A stretch of DNA of 64,000 nt from Bacteroidales bacterium UBA3143. GTDB lineage: Bacteria; Bacteroidota; Bacteroidia; Bacteroidales; Dysgonomonadaceae. Below, piece after piece: positions 24,321 to 33,041 of this stretch. Every line of letters starts with the position of its first letter. Position 1 is the stretch's first letter. The position numbers were made by a program, and so were the translations under genes. The notes below the pieces were generated by a model that saw only the letters and a list, made by a program, of their open reading frames with translations, was not told where the DNA came from and searched no databases. The stretch is from the NCBI GenBank assembly GCA_002364735.1, contig DEZB01000058.1, positions 4,052 to 68,051 on the forward strand, given 5' to 3'.

Positions 24321-26414
24321 CTATAAACCATCCGATGCCATGCTATCCATATATTCAACACGCTGACTTAACCAATCAAGTAGTTTTGTTGAATAAACAT
24401 CAATATCGCCTGAACTTTGTCCCCAACGAACTTGATCTCGGGCATGTGACTCTCTTATGGTTTCAGCATAATCTCTAATATACTCTATAAGTATAGGATA
24501 CTTCTCAATCTTAAAATTTGCCCACTCTGTTCTAAAAATGTCTTTTATAGTAGGATCTTTTATGATTTTTGTGAAAAATGCCGTTCCACTCGAAGCTTTA
24601 GCTCCTGTCCAAAACAAGCTTCTGGTAGGTTCTGTAAAATGTGTACCCCCTTCAAAACCAAATGCCCAGTCAAAATCCCAAATGGGTCCCATACTGTATT
24701 TTCCACCTTTCTTCTTATGTATGTAAGTGCTCTTTGGATGATTAATTTCTTCATTATCAGTCAACATATATACGATTAAGTAATCAACAAAGGCATTAGC
24801 GTCAAACGATTCAAGATAATTATTATTTGGAAAAGATTCACTGTATATAAGTTCTTCTAAAGCATTAAAATCATTTTTTATCTCATTGAAAATTATATTT
24901 GCATCGGATTCAGCCATATCATCCAACTCAGGATATTGTAACATAACTGGTAGTTTGAAATTGTTGGAAAGGAACTGATAATCTTCATCAAAATTAGTGT
25001 CAAATTCAACTAACCATCCATCTTCACCAATGTTAATTCTATTCTCTGTCACCTCTTTGTGTTCAGTAAATGTATAACTACCAATATACTCACCATTTAA
25101 TGTGACGTCTACAGGTATAATATGATGAGTGAAAGGCATATCTAATAATTGACCAGTCTTCATTGCAACAGCATTACACATCAAACTTGGATCTATATAG
25201 TTTTGAAGAAGTACCCAATTTCTTTCTGCTGGTAAACCTAACAAAGACGCCTTTTCATTCAACTTAAACCTGTATGGTTTTTTTGGCATAGTCCAAGTAG
25301 AATTGCCTCTTCCTCTGATCGTAGTTCGACCTTCAAAATCTTCATATTTACCTCCTCCATCAATACGTATATTTGCATCTAAATAAACCTTTTTCTCTAT
25401 AATAGGGACGCCTCCATCAGTATCAATATAAATATGTGGAAGATCAGTTACTTCTATTTCAGGTCCGTCAGTAAATAACAAATTTGACCCATTCCATTCT
25501 GCATAGAAATAGTAACTTTTCCCAGCAATTGTAGGTTCAGTTCTTGCTGGCTTACTGTTTTGAGTTGTAGCAATCTCATTGTCATTATTCATCACACTCA
25601 TGACAAGAGCTGGCCAATTTTTATCAGATAAAGCAGGATACCAACTCCAGAAGTTTACAGTTTCACCGCTTAGTATATTCTTGTCTTTTGCATTAAATGA
25701 AATATAATTAATGCCTGACTCAGAATTTAGAAATTTCCCGGTCTCTAAATCAAAAACCTCACCTCCGATTCCACTATTAAATGCCCAATTGTCATCACCA
25801 TCAACTCCTTCAAGTCGTAATTGAGTAAAATTGTTAATAGTTGTCAAACCAGTATTTTTCAGACTAATACTAAAAAGAGACCCAAGATGTTTAAAGGTAA
25901 CAGAAGCCTTTGGGTTATTTGCATCAATCTCTTTCAATTCAAAGTATAGCATCACGTCTTTCCTTTCCTTCACTTCTTCAAGCGAACGAGCACTACCTGC
26001 GTTCTCAGGTAAAATAACGTTTGTTAGGTTAGTATCAGATAGTCCACCTCCACCATAAACCCCGAAGAGATCAAAACTTTCAGAATTAATATCAGAAGGA
26101 AGAATTATATCAAATTCTGCTTTTTTTCCATCATCAGAGATATTCTTAATAGAAACAGTCTTCTTTATTTTAGTTCCTTTTTGAACATAAGCAAGCTGCA
26201 ATTGATCATCTGCTTCCCAAGTAAGCACAATAGATTTGTCTTCTTTCTGTTCTAAACCAACTCTTGGAATTATGACCTCGGGTGGCATTGCAGCAGTTAA
26301 TGTTATTACACGATCTGTCTCTTGAGTCGTTTCTATTAATTTTTCTTCGCTATTACACGAGTTGAATAACACTATTAGGAGAATAAATAGGAATTGGGAG
26401 GATTTTTTTCTCAT
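24321..26414 (-). CDS. CotH kinase family lipoprotein
   Basis: A 697-residue surface lipoprotein. The signal peptide ends in FNSC with the lipidated Cys at residue 20. Residues about 35-310 form a beta-rich N-terminal region resembling fimbrillin-like domains. The CotH region follows: TTIRGRGNSTWTMPKKPYRF, then LLGLPAERNWVLLQNYIDPS, and the metal-binding signature PIWDFDWAFGFEGG. CotH proteins are atypical protein kinases first known from spore coats; in Bacteroidota they are common exported proteins of unknown target. The stop is TAG. It is convergent with the SEC-C gene. Confidence 0.87.
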   Translation of the reverse strand: MRKKSSQFLFILLIVLFNSCNSEEKLIETTQETDRVITLTAAMPPEVIIPRVGLEQKEDKSIVLTWEADDQLQLAYVQKGTKIKKTVSIKNISDDGKKAEFDIILPSDINSESFDLFGVYGGGGLSDTNLTNVILPENAGSARSLEEVKERKDVMLYFELKEIDANNPKASVTFKHLGSLFSISLKNTGLTTINNFTQLRLEGVDGDDNWAFNSGIGGEVFDLETGKFLNSESGINYISFNAKDKNILSGETVNFWSWYPALSDKNWPALVMSVMNNDNEIATTQNSKPARTEPTIAGKSYYFYAEWNGSNLLFTDGPEIEVTDLPHIYIDTDGGVPIIEKKVYLDANIRIDGGGKYEDFEGRTTIRGRGNSTWTMPKKPYRFKLNEKASLLGLPAERNWVLLQNYIDPSLMCNAVAMKTGQLLDMPFTHHIIPVDVTLNGEYIGSYTFTEHKEVTENRINIGEDGWLVEFDTNFDEDYQFLSNNFKLPVMLQYPELDDMAESDANIIFNEIKNDFNALEELIYSESFPNNNYLESFDANAFVDYLIVYMLTDNEEINHPKSTYIHKKKGGKYSMGPIWDFDWAFGFEGGTHFTEPTRSLFWTGAKASSGTAFFTKIIKDPTIKDIFRTEWANFKIEKYPILIEYIRDYAETIRESHARDQVRWGQSSGDIDVYSTKLLDWLSQRVEYMDSMASDGL

Positions 26415-26702
26415 GACTACATAGATTTTAAATTATAAAAGTATTCAGTCCTATTGTAACAGTTTTGTACATTTGATTTTTTGTAAACATTTATCTTATT
26501 CCTGTTATAGGATAAGCATACCATATTTATTATAGGATAATATAGTTAAAACATTTTAAGCATAAGAAAAGTTTATAACATTTGAATAATTAATAGTATT
26601 GCTTGGAAGTTTATTCTTATTACATTCTCTAAGCAAATTGGTATTCATCTTTAAACACATAGGTTCTGGATGAAACTATAACAAGACAATTAACTTCAAA
26701 TA
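26415..26702. other. Intergenic region upstream of the CotH gene
   Basis: About 290 bases that are very AT-rich. It contains a repeated ATAGGATAA (GTTATAGGATAAGCATACC and TTATAGGATAATATAG, near 26505-26545), which may be part of the CotH gene control region. No coding frame was seen. Confidence 0.35.
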
Positions 26703-26735
26703 AAAACCCCCTCACTGATATTGCGAGAGGGTTTT
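26703..26735 (-). terminator. Rho-independent terminator after clpB
   Basis: Minus-strand arms AAAACCCTCTC and GAGGGGGTTTT pair over 11 bases with one G-U around an 11-base loop, then TTTTTATTTG. It is placed 30 bases past the clpB stop. Confidence 0.85.
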
Positions 26736-26765
26736 ACTTAAACTAATATGTCACAAATTAAAAGT

Positions 26766-29354
26766 TTAGTTCTTAAAGAATAGCACATCATCAACTGCAT
26801 CAATAATGATGGGTTGCGATTTGTCTATTGTGCCCCCCAACAAATCTTTAGAGAGTTGGTTCAACACTTTTCTTTGTATAACCCTTTTCACGGGACGTGC
26901 ACCAAATTCTGGGTTAAAGCCAGTTTCTGCAATACTTTTGACAGCTTCTGTAGTATATTCCATTTTGATGCCATTTGTAAGTAGCATTTTTTTCAATCCA
27001 TCCAATTGCAAGCGAACAATCTGTTCAATTTCGCGCTCGTGTAAAGGAGAAAACATTATTATCTCATCAATTCTGTTTAAGAATTCTGGACGAATATTCT
27101 TTTTCAAGAGATTCATTACTTCAAAACGAGTATTTTCAACCACTTCTTCACGATTCTGTGCAGTCATTCTTGCAAATTTATCCCGTATCAAACTCGAACC
27201 CATGTTAGAAGTCATAATTATGATGGTGTTTTTAAAGTTTACAACCCTGCCTTTGTTATCAGTCAAACGTCCATCATCCAATACTTGTAATAAGATATTG
27301 AACACATCGGGATGTGCTTTTTCAATCTCGTCGAATAGAACTACCGAGTAAGGTTTACGTCTAATTGCTTCAGAGAGTTGTCCACCTTCATCATATCCAA
27401 CATATCCAGGAGGTGCTCCAATTAAACGAGTAGCACTGAACTTTTCTTGATATTCACTCATATCAATGCGAGTGAGCATATTTTCATCGTCAAATAGATA
27501 TTCGGCAAGTGCTTTAGCTAACTCTGTTTTACCAACACCTGTAGTTCCCAAAAAGATAAACGAACCGATTGGTTTTTTTGGATCTTGAAGACCTGCCCTA
27601 CTGCGTCTTACTGCATCGGCTACAGCATGAATAGCTTCTTCTTGACCAATGACACGCTTGTGCAGTTCGTCCTCCAGATGTAGTAATTTCTCACGTTCGC
27701 TTTGCATCATTTTGCTTACAGGGATACCTGTCCAACGTGCTACAACATCTGCAATGTCTTCAGCATCAACTTCCTCTTTTATCATCGCCCGATTACCTTG
27801 ACGCTCATGCAACTCTTTTTTCAAGGATTCTATTTCAATTTCTTTCTCTTTTATCTTACCATATCGTAACTCAGCTACCAAACCATAATTACCTTCACGT
27901 TCAGCTTTTTCGGCCTGAAACTTCGCATCTTCAATCTCTATTTTGTCTTGTTGAATCTTATTGATAATCTCTTTTTCAGATTGCCATTTGGCGCGAAGTA
28001 CGCTTTCTTCTTCTCTCAGGTTTTCAATTTGTTGTGTCAGAATATCTTCTTTGGGTTTGTCATCCTCACGTTTAATAGCTTCTCGTTCTATTTCTAATTG
28101 TTTAATACGACGACTTATCTCATCCAATTCCTCTGGTACCGAATCAACTTCCATCCGCAATTTTGCAGAAGCTTCGTCCATTAAGTCAATAGCTTTGTCA
28201 GGCAAAAAACGATCCGTAATATAACGACTCGATAACTGAACTGCAGCAATCAAAGCTTCGTCTTTAATACGTACCTTGTGATGGTTCTCATATCTTTCTT
28301 TCAATCCTCTCAGAATAGATATGGAATCTGCTTCAGTTGGTTCGTTAACCATTACTATTTGAAAACGACGCTCCAATGCTTTGTCTTTCTCAAAATACTT
28401 TTGGTATTCATCCAATGTTGTAGCTCCTATTGCACGAAGTTCTCCACGCGCCAACGCTGGTTTAAGAATGTTTGCGGCGTCCATAGCTCCATCACCTTTA
28501 CCAGCACCTACAAGGGTGTGTATCTCATCGATGAAAAGTATTATCTCACCTTCTGATTTAGTAACTTCGTTAACCACTGATTTTAAACGTTCTTCAAATT
28601 CTCCTTTATATTTGGCGCCTGCAATGAGAGCTCCCATATCTAAAGAGTAAATCTTTTTGCTTTTCAAATTCTCAGGAACATCTCCACGAATAATTCTGTG
28701 TGCCAATCCTTCTGCAATAGCGGTTTTACCCGTGCCAGGTTCGCCAATGAGGATGGGATTGTTTTTGGTTCTTCTACTCAGTATTTGAAGCACACGCCTT
28801 ATCTCTTCATCACGACCAATCACAGGATCTAATTTTCCATCGCGTGCTTTTTCAATTAAATTTTCAGCATATTTGCTTAAAGATTGATAAGTCTCCTCGG
28901 CCGATTGGCTGGTTACTTTCTCTCCTTTTCGCAATTCGTTGATTGCCATTTCCAAGTGTTTCTGTGTTACTCCTGCATCTTTCAACATCTGCGATGCAGT
29001 ACTTTTTTCGCTAAGTAAAGCTAAAAGCAAGTGTTCAAGCGATACATACTGATCGCCCATTTTACTGGCATAATCGGCAGCTTTTTGCATCACTGCATTT
29101 GTTTCACGACTCAGCATGGGTTCACCTCCAGATACTTTAGGATATGACTCTATTTCTCGATCTAATGCGAGCTCTAAGTTGCGTGTATTTACAGTTAGTT
29201 TTTGAAACAAAAAACTGGTTATGTTTTCCCCAACCAACATCAATGCTTTTAATAAATGTGCAGGCTCAATAATTTGTTGATTTGCACTTTGAGCCAACCC
29301 AATTGCCTTCTGCAAAGCTTCTTGTGCTTTAATTGTAAAGTTATTATAATTCAT
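26766..29354 (-). CDS. clpB: ATP-dependent disaggregase ClpB
   Basis: An 862-residue ClpB from the ATG at 29354 (MNYNNFTIKAQEALQKA); the frame is open for 66 more codons upstream, but these are not family sequence. Domains in order: Clp N-domain (1-150), first AAA+ module with Walker A GEPGTGKTAIAEGLA and Walker B LFIDEIH, the coiled-coil M-domain that is absent from ClpA (about 410-530), second AAA+ module with GTTGVGKTELAKALAEYL and VVLFDEIEKAH, and the C-terminal domain. It rescues aggregated proteins with DnaK. A TGCCAAA-N16-TTTGGCA inverted repeat lies 54 bases upstream of the start, and a terminator follows the gene. Confidence 0.96.
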   Translation of the reverse strand: MNYNNFTIKAQEALQKAIGLAQSANQQIIEPAHLLKALMLVGENITSFLFQKLTVNTRNLELALDREIESYPKVSGGEPMLSRETNAVMQKAADYASKMGDQYVSLEHLLLALLSEKSTASQMLKDAGVTQKHLEMAINELRKGEKVTSQSAEETYQSLSKYAENLIEKARDGKLDPVIGRDEEIRRVLQILSRRTKNNPILIGEPGTGKTAIAEGLAHRIIRGDVPENLKSKKIYSLDMGALIAGAKYKGEFEERLKSVVNEVTKSEGEIILFIDEIHTLVGAGKGDGAMDAANILKPALARGELRAIGATTLDEYQKYFEKDKALERRFQIVMVNEPTEADSISILRGLKERYENHHKVRIKDEALIAAVQLSSRYITDRFLPDKAIDLMDEASAKLRMEVDSVPEELDEISRRIKQLEIEREAIKREDDKPKEDILTQQIENLREEESVLRAKWQSEKEIINKIQQDKIEIEDAKFQAEKAEREGNYGLVAELRYGKIKEKEIEIESLKKELHERQGNRAMIKEEVDAEDIADVVARWTGIPVSKMMQSEREKLLHLEDELHKRVIGQEEAIHAVADAVRRSRAGLQDPKKPIGSFIFLGTTGVGKTELAKALAEYLFDDENMLTRIDMSEYQEKFSATRLIGAPPGYVGYDEGGQLSEAIRRKPYSVVLFDEIEKAHPDVFNILLQVLDDGRLTDNKGRVVNFKNTIIIMTSNMGSSLIRDKFARMTAQNREEVVENTRFEVMNLLKKNIRPEFLNRIDEIIMFSPLHEREIEQIVRLQLDGLKKMLLTNGIKMEYTTEAVKSIAETGFNPEFGARPVKRVIQRKVLNQLSKDLLGGTIDKSQPIIIDAVDDVLFFKN

Positions 29355-29407
29355 ATATTTTTGTGTTTTAATGTTTTTACTCTGTGATATATATAATGCA
29401 AAATGCT

Positions 29408-29437
29408 TGCCAAATGAATAAATGTGTCTTTTTGGCA
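29408..29437 (-). promoter_or_regulatory. Inverted repeat upstream of clpB (possible operator)
   Basis: TGCCAAA (29408-29414) and TTTGGCA (29431-29437) are perfect inverted copies separated by 16 bases, 54 bases upstream of the clpB ATG. It is not the CIRCE element bound by HrcA (TTAGCACTC-N9-GAGTGCTAA). It may be a regulator site, or chance. Confidence 0.3.
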
Positions 29438-29457
29438 GGGATATCTGTTTAACAAAT

Positions 29458-29838
29458 CTAATAACAAAAAGGTTGTAAGGCAAGAATTGAGCTCGATCGC
29501 AAAATGTGTAAGTCAATAATAATTCGCATATTGTTTTCGGCAACCCAATCAATACAATTTGTCATTAATTGAAATGCATCATCGTGTCGTTTTCCATTTT
29601 CGTCCCACATCTGTTCCTCATCTATGGGTAAACGTACATGGTCGAAACCCATTTGGGCTATGTTTTGAATATCGACAATTGTAATAAACTTTTCTCGTTT
29701 TTCACCCCTTTCCTTGCTTTGCGAAAGCCAATGAGCTAAGTTAGTGCCACGTTTTACAGTAAAGTTTTTAGCAGCATTAATCATGATTTGAGGAAGCAAG
29801 AAACCCAGCAACATCAATGATAAAGTAAGATTTTTCAT
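29458..29838 (-). pseudogene. Truncated GH5 glycoside hydrolase (N-terminal remnant)
   Basis: A 126-codon frame with a signal peptide (MKNLTLSLMLLGFLLPQIMI) followed by the start of a GH5 cellulase-type barrel: VKRGTNLAHWLSQS, then IAQMGFDHVRLPIDEEQMWD and RIIIDLHILRS. The similarity stops abruptly at about residue 110 and is followed by unrelated residues to a TAG. The catalytic acid/base and nucleophile glutamates of GH5 lie in the missing part, so no activity is possible. The other frames downstream, up to clpB, show no GH5 continuation, so the gene was deleted and not merely frameshifted. The remaining part abuts the clpB promoter region. Confidence 0.75.
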
Positions 29839-29932
29839 AATTATTGATATAATATTTGATTTAAAAATAAATGATACTCAAGCTTTTATTATGAAATTGG
29901 CTAAATATGCAAATCAAACCTCTCAAAAAGCA

Positions 29933-30607
29933 TTAAATTTTGATATATGCTTCACCTATAAATCTAATTATCTTGATGAGATCATCTTTTCTTTCAAGCT
30001 TAAGTCGATTTTTCTTGATATAGTTTTCGATAATATCTTCCTTTTCAGGAAAAAGCTTCTTCAACTCTTTCACATTAGAGAAACTAACTAATTCTTTATC
30101 TTTATTCAACCAGTAAATTGGAGTTATCTCTACTTTAAAATCATAACTCAACTGTAGATTATTATAATAACCCCCTGGAAATTGTAAATTAGAAATATGC
30201 GTTGGAGATGTAACTCCTGATGTACCACCATAACCAACTATATTATCTGGAGGTAATAATTTACCCTGATGCTGGATGAAAAGGGGCATAGGTGATGTTG
30301 TAATAACTTCATAAAATACATCTTCTACAGGAATAAATTTACAATCTTGTAAATAAATTGTATCAATGGTATGGAGATTAATCATATCTAATAGTTCTCG
30401 ATTTCGTTCAAAAACTATTTTTTCAGTTACAGTATTATAGTTCATATGAACTTCTTCAATTTTTTTATTTTTGAGCAAAACTTTACCTCTTGAAAAATTA
30501 TCGAATAAATATTGTGGTGCTCCATCCATATCTGAGCTTTGACCCTTAATATTGAAAGCACCTAAAATAAATAAGATGATAATTAATTCTACTTTAAATA
30601 GTCTCAT
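29933..30607 (-). CDS. Exported protein of unknown function
   Basis: A 224-residue protein with a signal peptide (residues 1-22, MRLFKVELIIILFILGAFNI, cleavage near KGQ). The body starts with APQYLFDNFSRGKVLLKNKK and resembles small secreted Bacteroidota proteins of the kind that pair a strand-rich domain with a C-terminal helix-rich tail (LKKLFPEKEDIIENYIKKNR), but no named family was recognised. A Gly-rich loop (GYGGTSGV) lies at about 124-131. No partner gene is adjacent: the truncated GH5 lies downstream and a long AT-rich gap upstream. It is probably periplasmic or surface exposed. Confidence 0.65.
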   Translation of the reverse strand: MRLFKVELIIILFILGAFNIKGQSSDMDGAPQYLFDNFSRGKVLLKNKKIEEVHMNYNTVTEKIVFERNRELLDMINLHTIDTIYLQDCKFIPVEDVFYEVITTSPMPLFIQHQGKLLPPDNIVGYGGTSGVTSPTHISNLQFPGGYYNNLQLSYDFKVEITPIYWLNKDKELVSFSNVKELKKLFPEKEDIIENYIKKNRLKLERKDDLIKIIRFIGEAYIKI

Positions 30608-30815
30608 GATATAATTCTATTTGCATGAATTTCAATAAAATCTTTCATAAATGTATACATATTATGCATTTAATCAAAACAAATTGCTTTGAAATTATAG
30701 TTATAATTAGAAATTGAATGTAAAAAATGTTTCTTAATATAAAGACCATACTAAGTAAAACGTGTGAATATTGTTACTAATTCACAAACACATGAACCAT
30801 TTTTCAAATTAGATC

Positions 30816-30832
30816 GTTATACCTTTAACATT
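30816..30832 (+). promoter_or_regulatory. Upstream element of the first lmo0937-type gene
   Basis: GTTATACCTTTAACATT begins 65 bases before the ATG at 30881. The second gene has GTTACACTTTTAATATT 62 bases before its ATG, 14 of 17 positions identical, with further shared blocks AGCA(T/C)ATAA and CAGAA(T/A)ATT closer to the start. The conservation in a non-coding, AT-rich background suggests a shared promoter or regulator site. Confidence 0.45.
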
Positions 30833-30880
30833 ATGCTAAATTAATAAGCATATAAATTTACTAATTTAAAACAGAATATT

Positions 30881-31036
30881 ATGGGAAATTTACTTTACTA
30901 CATCGCAGTTATACTTATTATAGGATGGTTAATAGGATTTATTGGTTATAGTGCTGGGGGATTAATACATATTTTGCTTGTGATTGCGGTTATTGCTATT
31001 ATTATAAGAGTTATTCAGGGAAGAAGACCTCTATAA
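30881..31036 (+). CDS. lmo0937 family mini membrane protein (DUF5670), copy 1
   Basis: A 51-residue protein, MGNLLYYIAVILIIGWLIGF as its first 20 residues, with two hydrophobic helices joined by the short turn GYSAGGLIHI and ending with a basic tail (IQGRRPL). This matches the lmo0937/DUF5670 family of two-helix stress-associated membrane peptides (family pattern L-IAVILLI-WLIG, then GGLIHILLVIAVI-ILIRLI-GRR). Its function is unknown. A second, diverged copy lies 353 bases downstream on the same strand with a similar upstream element, so the pair arose by duplication including the promoter. Confidence 0.85.
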   Translation: MGNLLYYIAVILIIGWLIGFIGYSAGGLIHILLVIAVIAIIIRVIQGRRPL

Positions 31037-31144
31037 AAAGTATAGATAGGAGAGGATTTATTTTATAAGTCGACTTAAATTATTCTTTCTTGGTTGACTT
31101 TTATCTTTCTAAAACTCAAAAGATAAAACTAATCATTGACAAAC

Positions 31145-31178
31145 GAGGGACAAGCTAAAAAAATAAAGCCTGTCCCTC
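31145..31178 (+). terminator. Hairpin downstream of lmo0937-type gene copy 1
   Basis: GAGGGACAAGCT and AGCCTGTCCCTC pair over 12 bases with one mismatch around a 10-base A-rich loop, then AATATTTC. It probably ends the copy 1 transcript about 110 bases after its stop. The T run on the plus strand is poor, so the assignment is moderate. Confidence 0.55.
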
Positions 31179-31327
31179 AATATTTCAAATATGCTTATCG
31201 CATATTATAGATTCAATTGTCCAAACAATTAATAACATCAGGTATTTTATTTGGAATGCTTTATCCTTATTTACTACAATAATCATAATGAGGTGTCATA
31301 AAATTGAACTAATTTTTAGAATTGATT

Positions 31328-31344
31328 GTTACACTTTTAATATT
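31328..31344 (+). promoter_or_regulatory. Upstream element of the second lmo0937-type gene
   Basis: GTTACACTTTTAATATT, the counterpart of the element at 30816, is placed 62 bases before the ATG at 31390. It does not match the primary sigma consensus (TTTG and TAnnTTTG), so an alternative (ECF-type) sigma factor or a regulator may read it. Confidence 0.45.
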
Positions 31345-31389
31345 TCACTTTTTTAGATAGCACATAATAATTAATTAAATCAGAAAATT

Positions 31390-31548
31390 ATGAGAAGTAT
31401 ACTTTTTGTTCTTGCCGCAATACTTATTATTGGTTGGGTTATTGGTTTTTTCGCGTTGAAAGTTGCCAGTGGCCTTATTCACATTCTTTTAATAGTTGCC
31501 GTAATTGCGATTATTATTAGTTTTTTCAAAGGACGAAAATCAGTTTAA
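31390..31548 (+). CDS. lmo0937 family mini membrane protein (DUF5670), copy 2
   Basis: A 52-residue protein beginning MRSILFVLAAILIIGWVIGF, with the same two-helix plan as copy 1: helix, the turn KVASGLIHI, helix (LLIVAVIAIIISFF) and a basic tail (KGRKSV). About half of the residues are identical to copy 1, so this is an established duplication, not a recent one. The function is unknown; homologues in other bacteria are often near general stress genes. No other gene lies within 800 bases downstream. Confidence 0.85.
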   Translation: MRSILFVLAAILIIGWVIGFFALKVASGLIHILLIVAVIAIIISFFKGRKSV

Positions 31549-32405
31549 GCCTACTTTAAATGAATGTAAGCTCTTACCCCATGCTGTGAACTTATATATC
31601 ATAGGAACAAAACACTGCAAAAGAAAAATCAATTTTTTGTGGTTGTTTTGTTGTCTCTATATTTCTAATTGCTGAAATTTTATGACAGAATTAGAATATC
31701 CATTGTTAGTATTAATTGTTTATTAATAAATAGATTAATAGTTCCATTTTGTTTTTCTCCTATAAATATCTTTTTATATATTCCACCTCTCCATTTTCAC
31801 TATCTTTAAAACGACAACTTTTTTATAGACTAATCGGTTAATTGTTATATAATTTATTTTAAAATGTTTTAGATGGTCTCTTTTATTTTGATTACCATAC
31901 ATTTTTGAATAACAGTCTGCCTATTATTAGTACTGGAAATATTTCTATTATTTATCAAAGATCGTTATTAGTCTTTTAAGTTGCTATTTCGACATCCTTT
32001 CTGAAAAATCAAATGTAACACCTAAAATAAGATACTTCTTTCCTTTGTGTGTGAACGAAATGATCTAAAGATGCTCCTAAATATAATATTGTTAGCTTGA
32101 CGTTTCAAATATATTGAATACAATGTCATATTTAGCATCATTAAAAAAAGAAAGGGAAAACAACCTATTAAAATGAAAATATGTGAGTACTACACTATAT
32201 TTCGAAAGTTTTATAGGAAATAAAACAAAAGACCAAGTTGTTATAGTTTATAATTTCGTCTATTTTCCAAAAAAATTATTAATTACAAGTTATTTAGTTC
32301 TACTTTAGGAAAAAATGCTTTATAAGTGAATCTACTTAATTTAAATCAATAATCTTTTTATCTGAATTATCTCGTGATCTCATAAACTTCACTATTCCTA
32401 AAGTC
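31549..32405. other. Long AT-rich intergenic region
   Basis: About 860 bases with no frame that looks coding on either strand, no clear hairpin and no repeat. It separates the plus-strand mini-protein genes from the minus-strand TMEM175 gene (convergent). Part may be the 3' untranslated region of both, or a decayed gene no longer recognisable. Confidence 0.4.
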
Positions 32406-32981
32406 TTATTCTTTTAAAGTTTTTTCAATTCTCGGATCTGGTACAATCCACATGAGTGCAACACCCCAATATATCAACAAGCTAATGATAGGGAAAAAGA
32501 AAGATACCACAACTCCTGTGAAATATAAAAGTAGAGATATATCCATTCTTTTATCATTGCTGTAAACTTTGCCAACATTCGAATTTTTACCTTCATTCTG
32601 TATTACACTATTCACCATAATCTTAAATGCTACAGCCGCCATAAACAGTACCAAACCATAAATTGCTGCTGGATTAGCTTTAAAATAATTTTTCCCCATC
32701 CAATCTGTTGCAAAGGGAAAGAATGAAAGCCAAAACAATAAATTTAAGTTTGCCCACAAAATTTTACCATTTACGTTATTAACAGCTTGAAGCAAATGAT
32801 GATGATTGTTCCAGTAAATTCCTATATATATAAAGCTCAGTAGATAGGTTAAGAAAACTGGTAGTATTGGTTTTAAGGCATTAAAAGTATAATCTTCAGG
32901 TGCACTTATTCCCAATACCATAATTGTAATTATGATGGCCAATACGCCATCACTAAAGGCTTCTAATCTTCCTGTTTTCAT
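32406..32981 (-). CDS. TMEM175 family potassium channel-like protein (DUF1211)
   Basis: A 191-residue membrane protein with six hydrophobic segments. The N-terminus RLEAFSDGVLAIIITIMVLG contains the family hallmark FSDGV in helix 1, whose hydrophobic residues form the pore constriction in bacterial TMEM175 channels. Bacterial members form tetrameric potassium channels without the usual selectivity filter. Length is typical for the single-repeat bacterial form. It stands 60 bases downstream of the pirin gene start region on the same strand, with no sign of shared function. Confidence 0.88.
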   Translation of the reverse strand: MKTGRLEAFSDGVLAIIITIMVLGISAPEDYTFNALKPILPVFLTYLLSFIYIGIYWNNHHHLLQAVNNVNGKILWANLNLLFWLSFFPFATDWMGKNYFKANPAAIYGLVLFMAAVAFKIMVNSVIQNEGKNSNVGKVYSNDKRMDISLLLYFTGVVVSFFFPIISLLIYWGVALMWIVPDPRIEKTLKE

Positions 32982-33041
32982 ATTCTTATTGATTTTAGCT
33001 TAAGATTTTCAGGAATTAAGGTACAATTATAAGTACTATTA

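Noticed and set aside
29355..29552. 66-residue N-terminal extension of ClpB
   Set aside because: It is not family sequence and overlaps the GH5 remnant; the ATG at 29354 gives the standard ClpB start.
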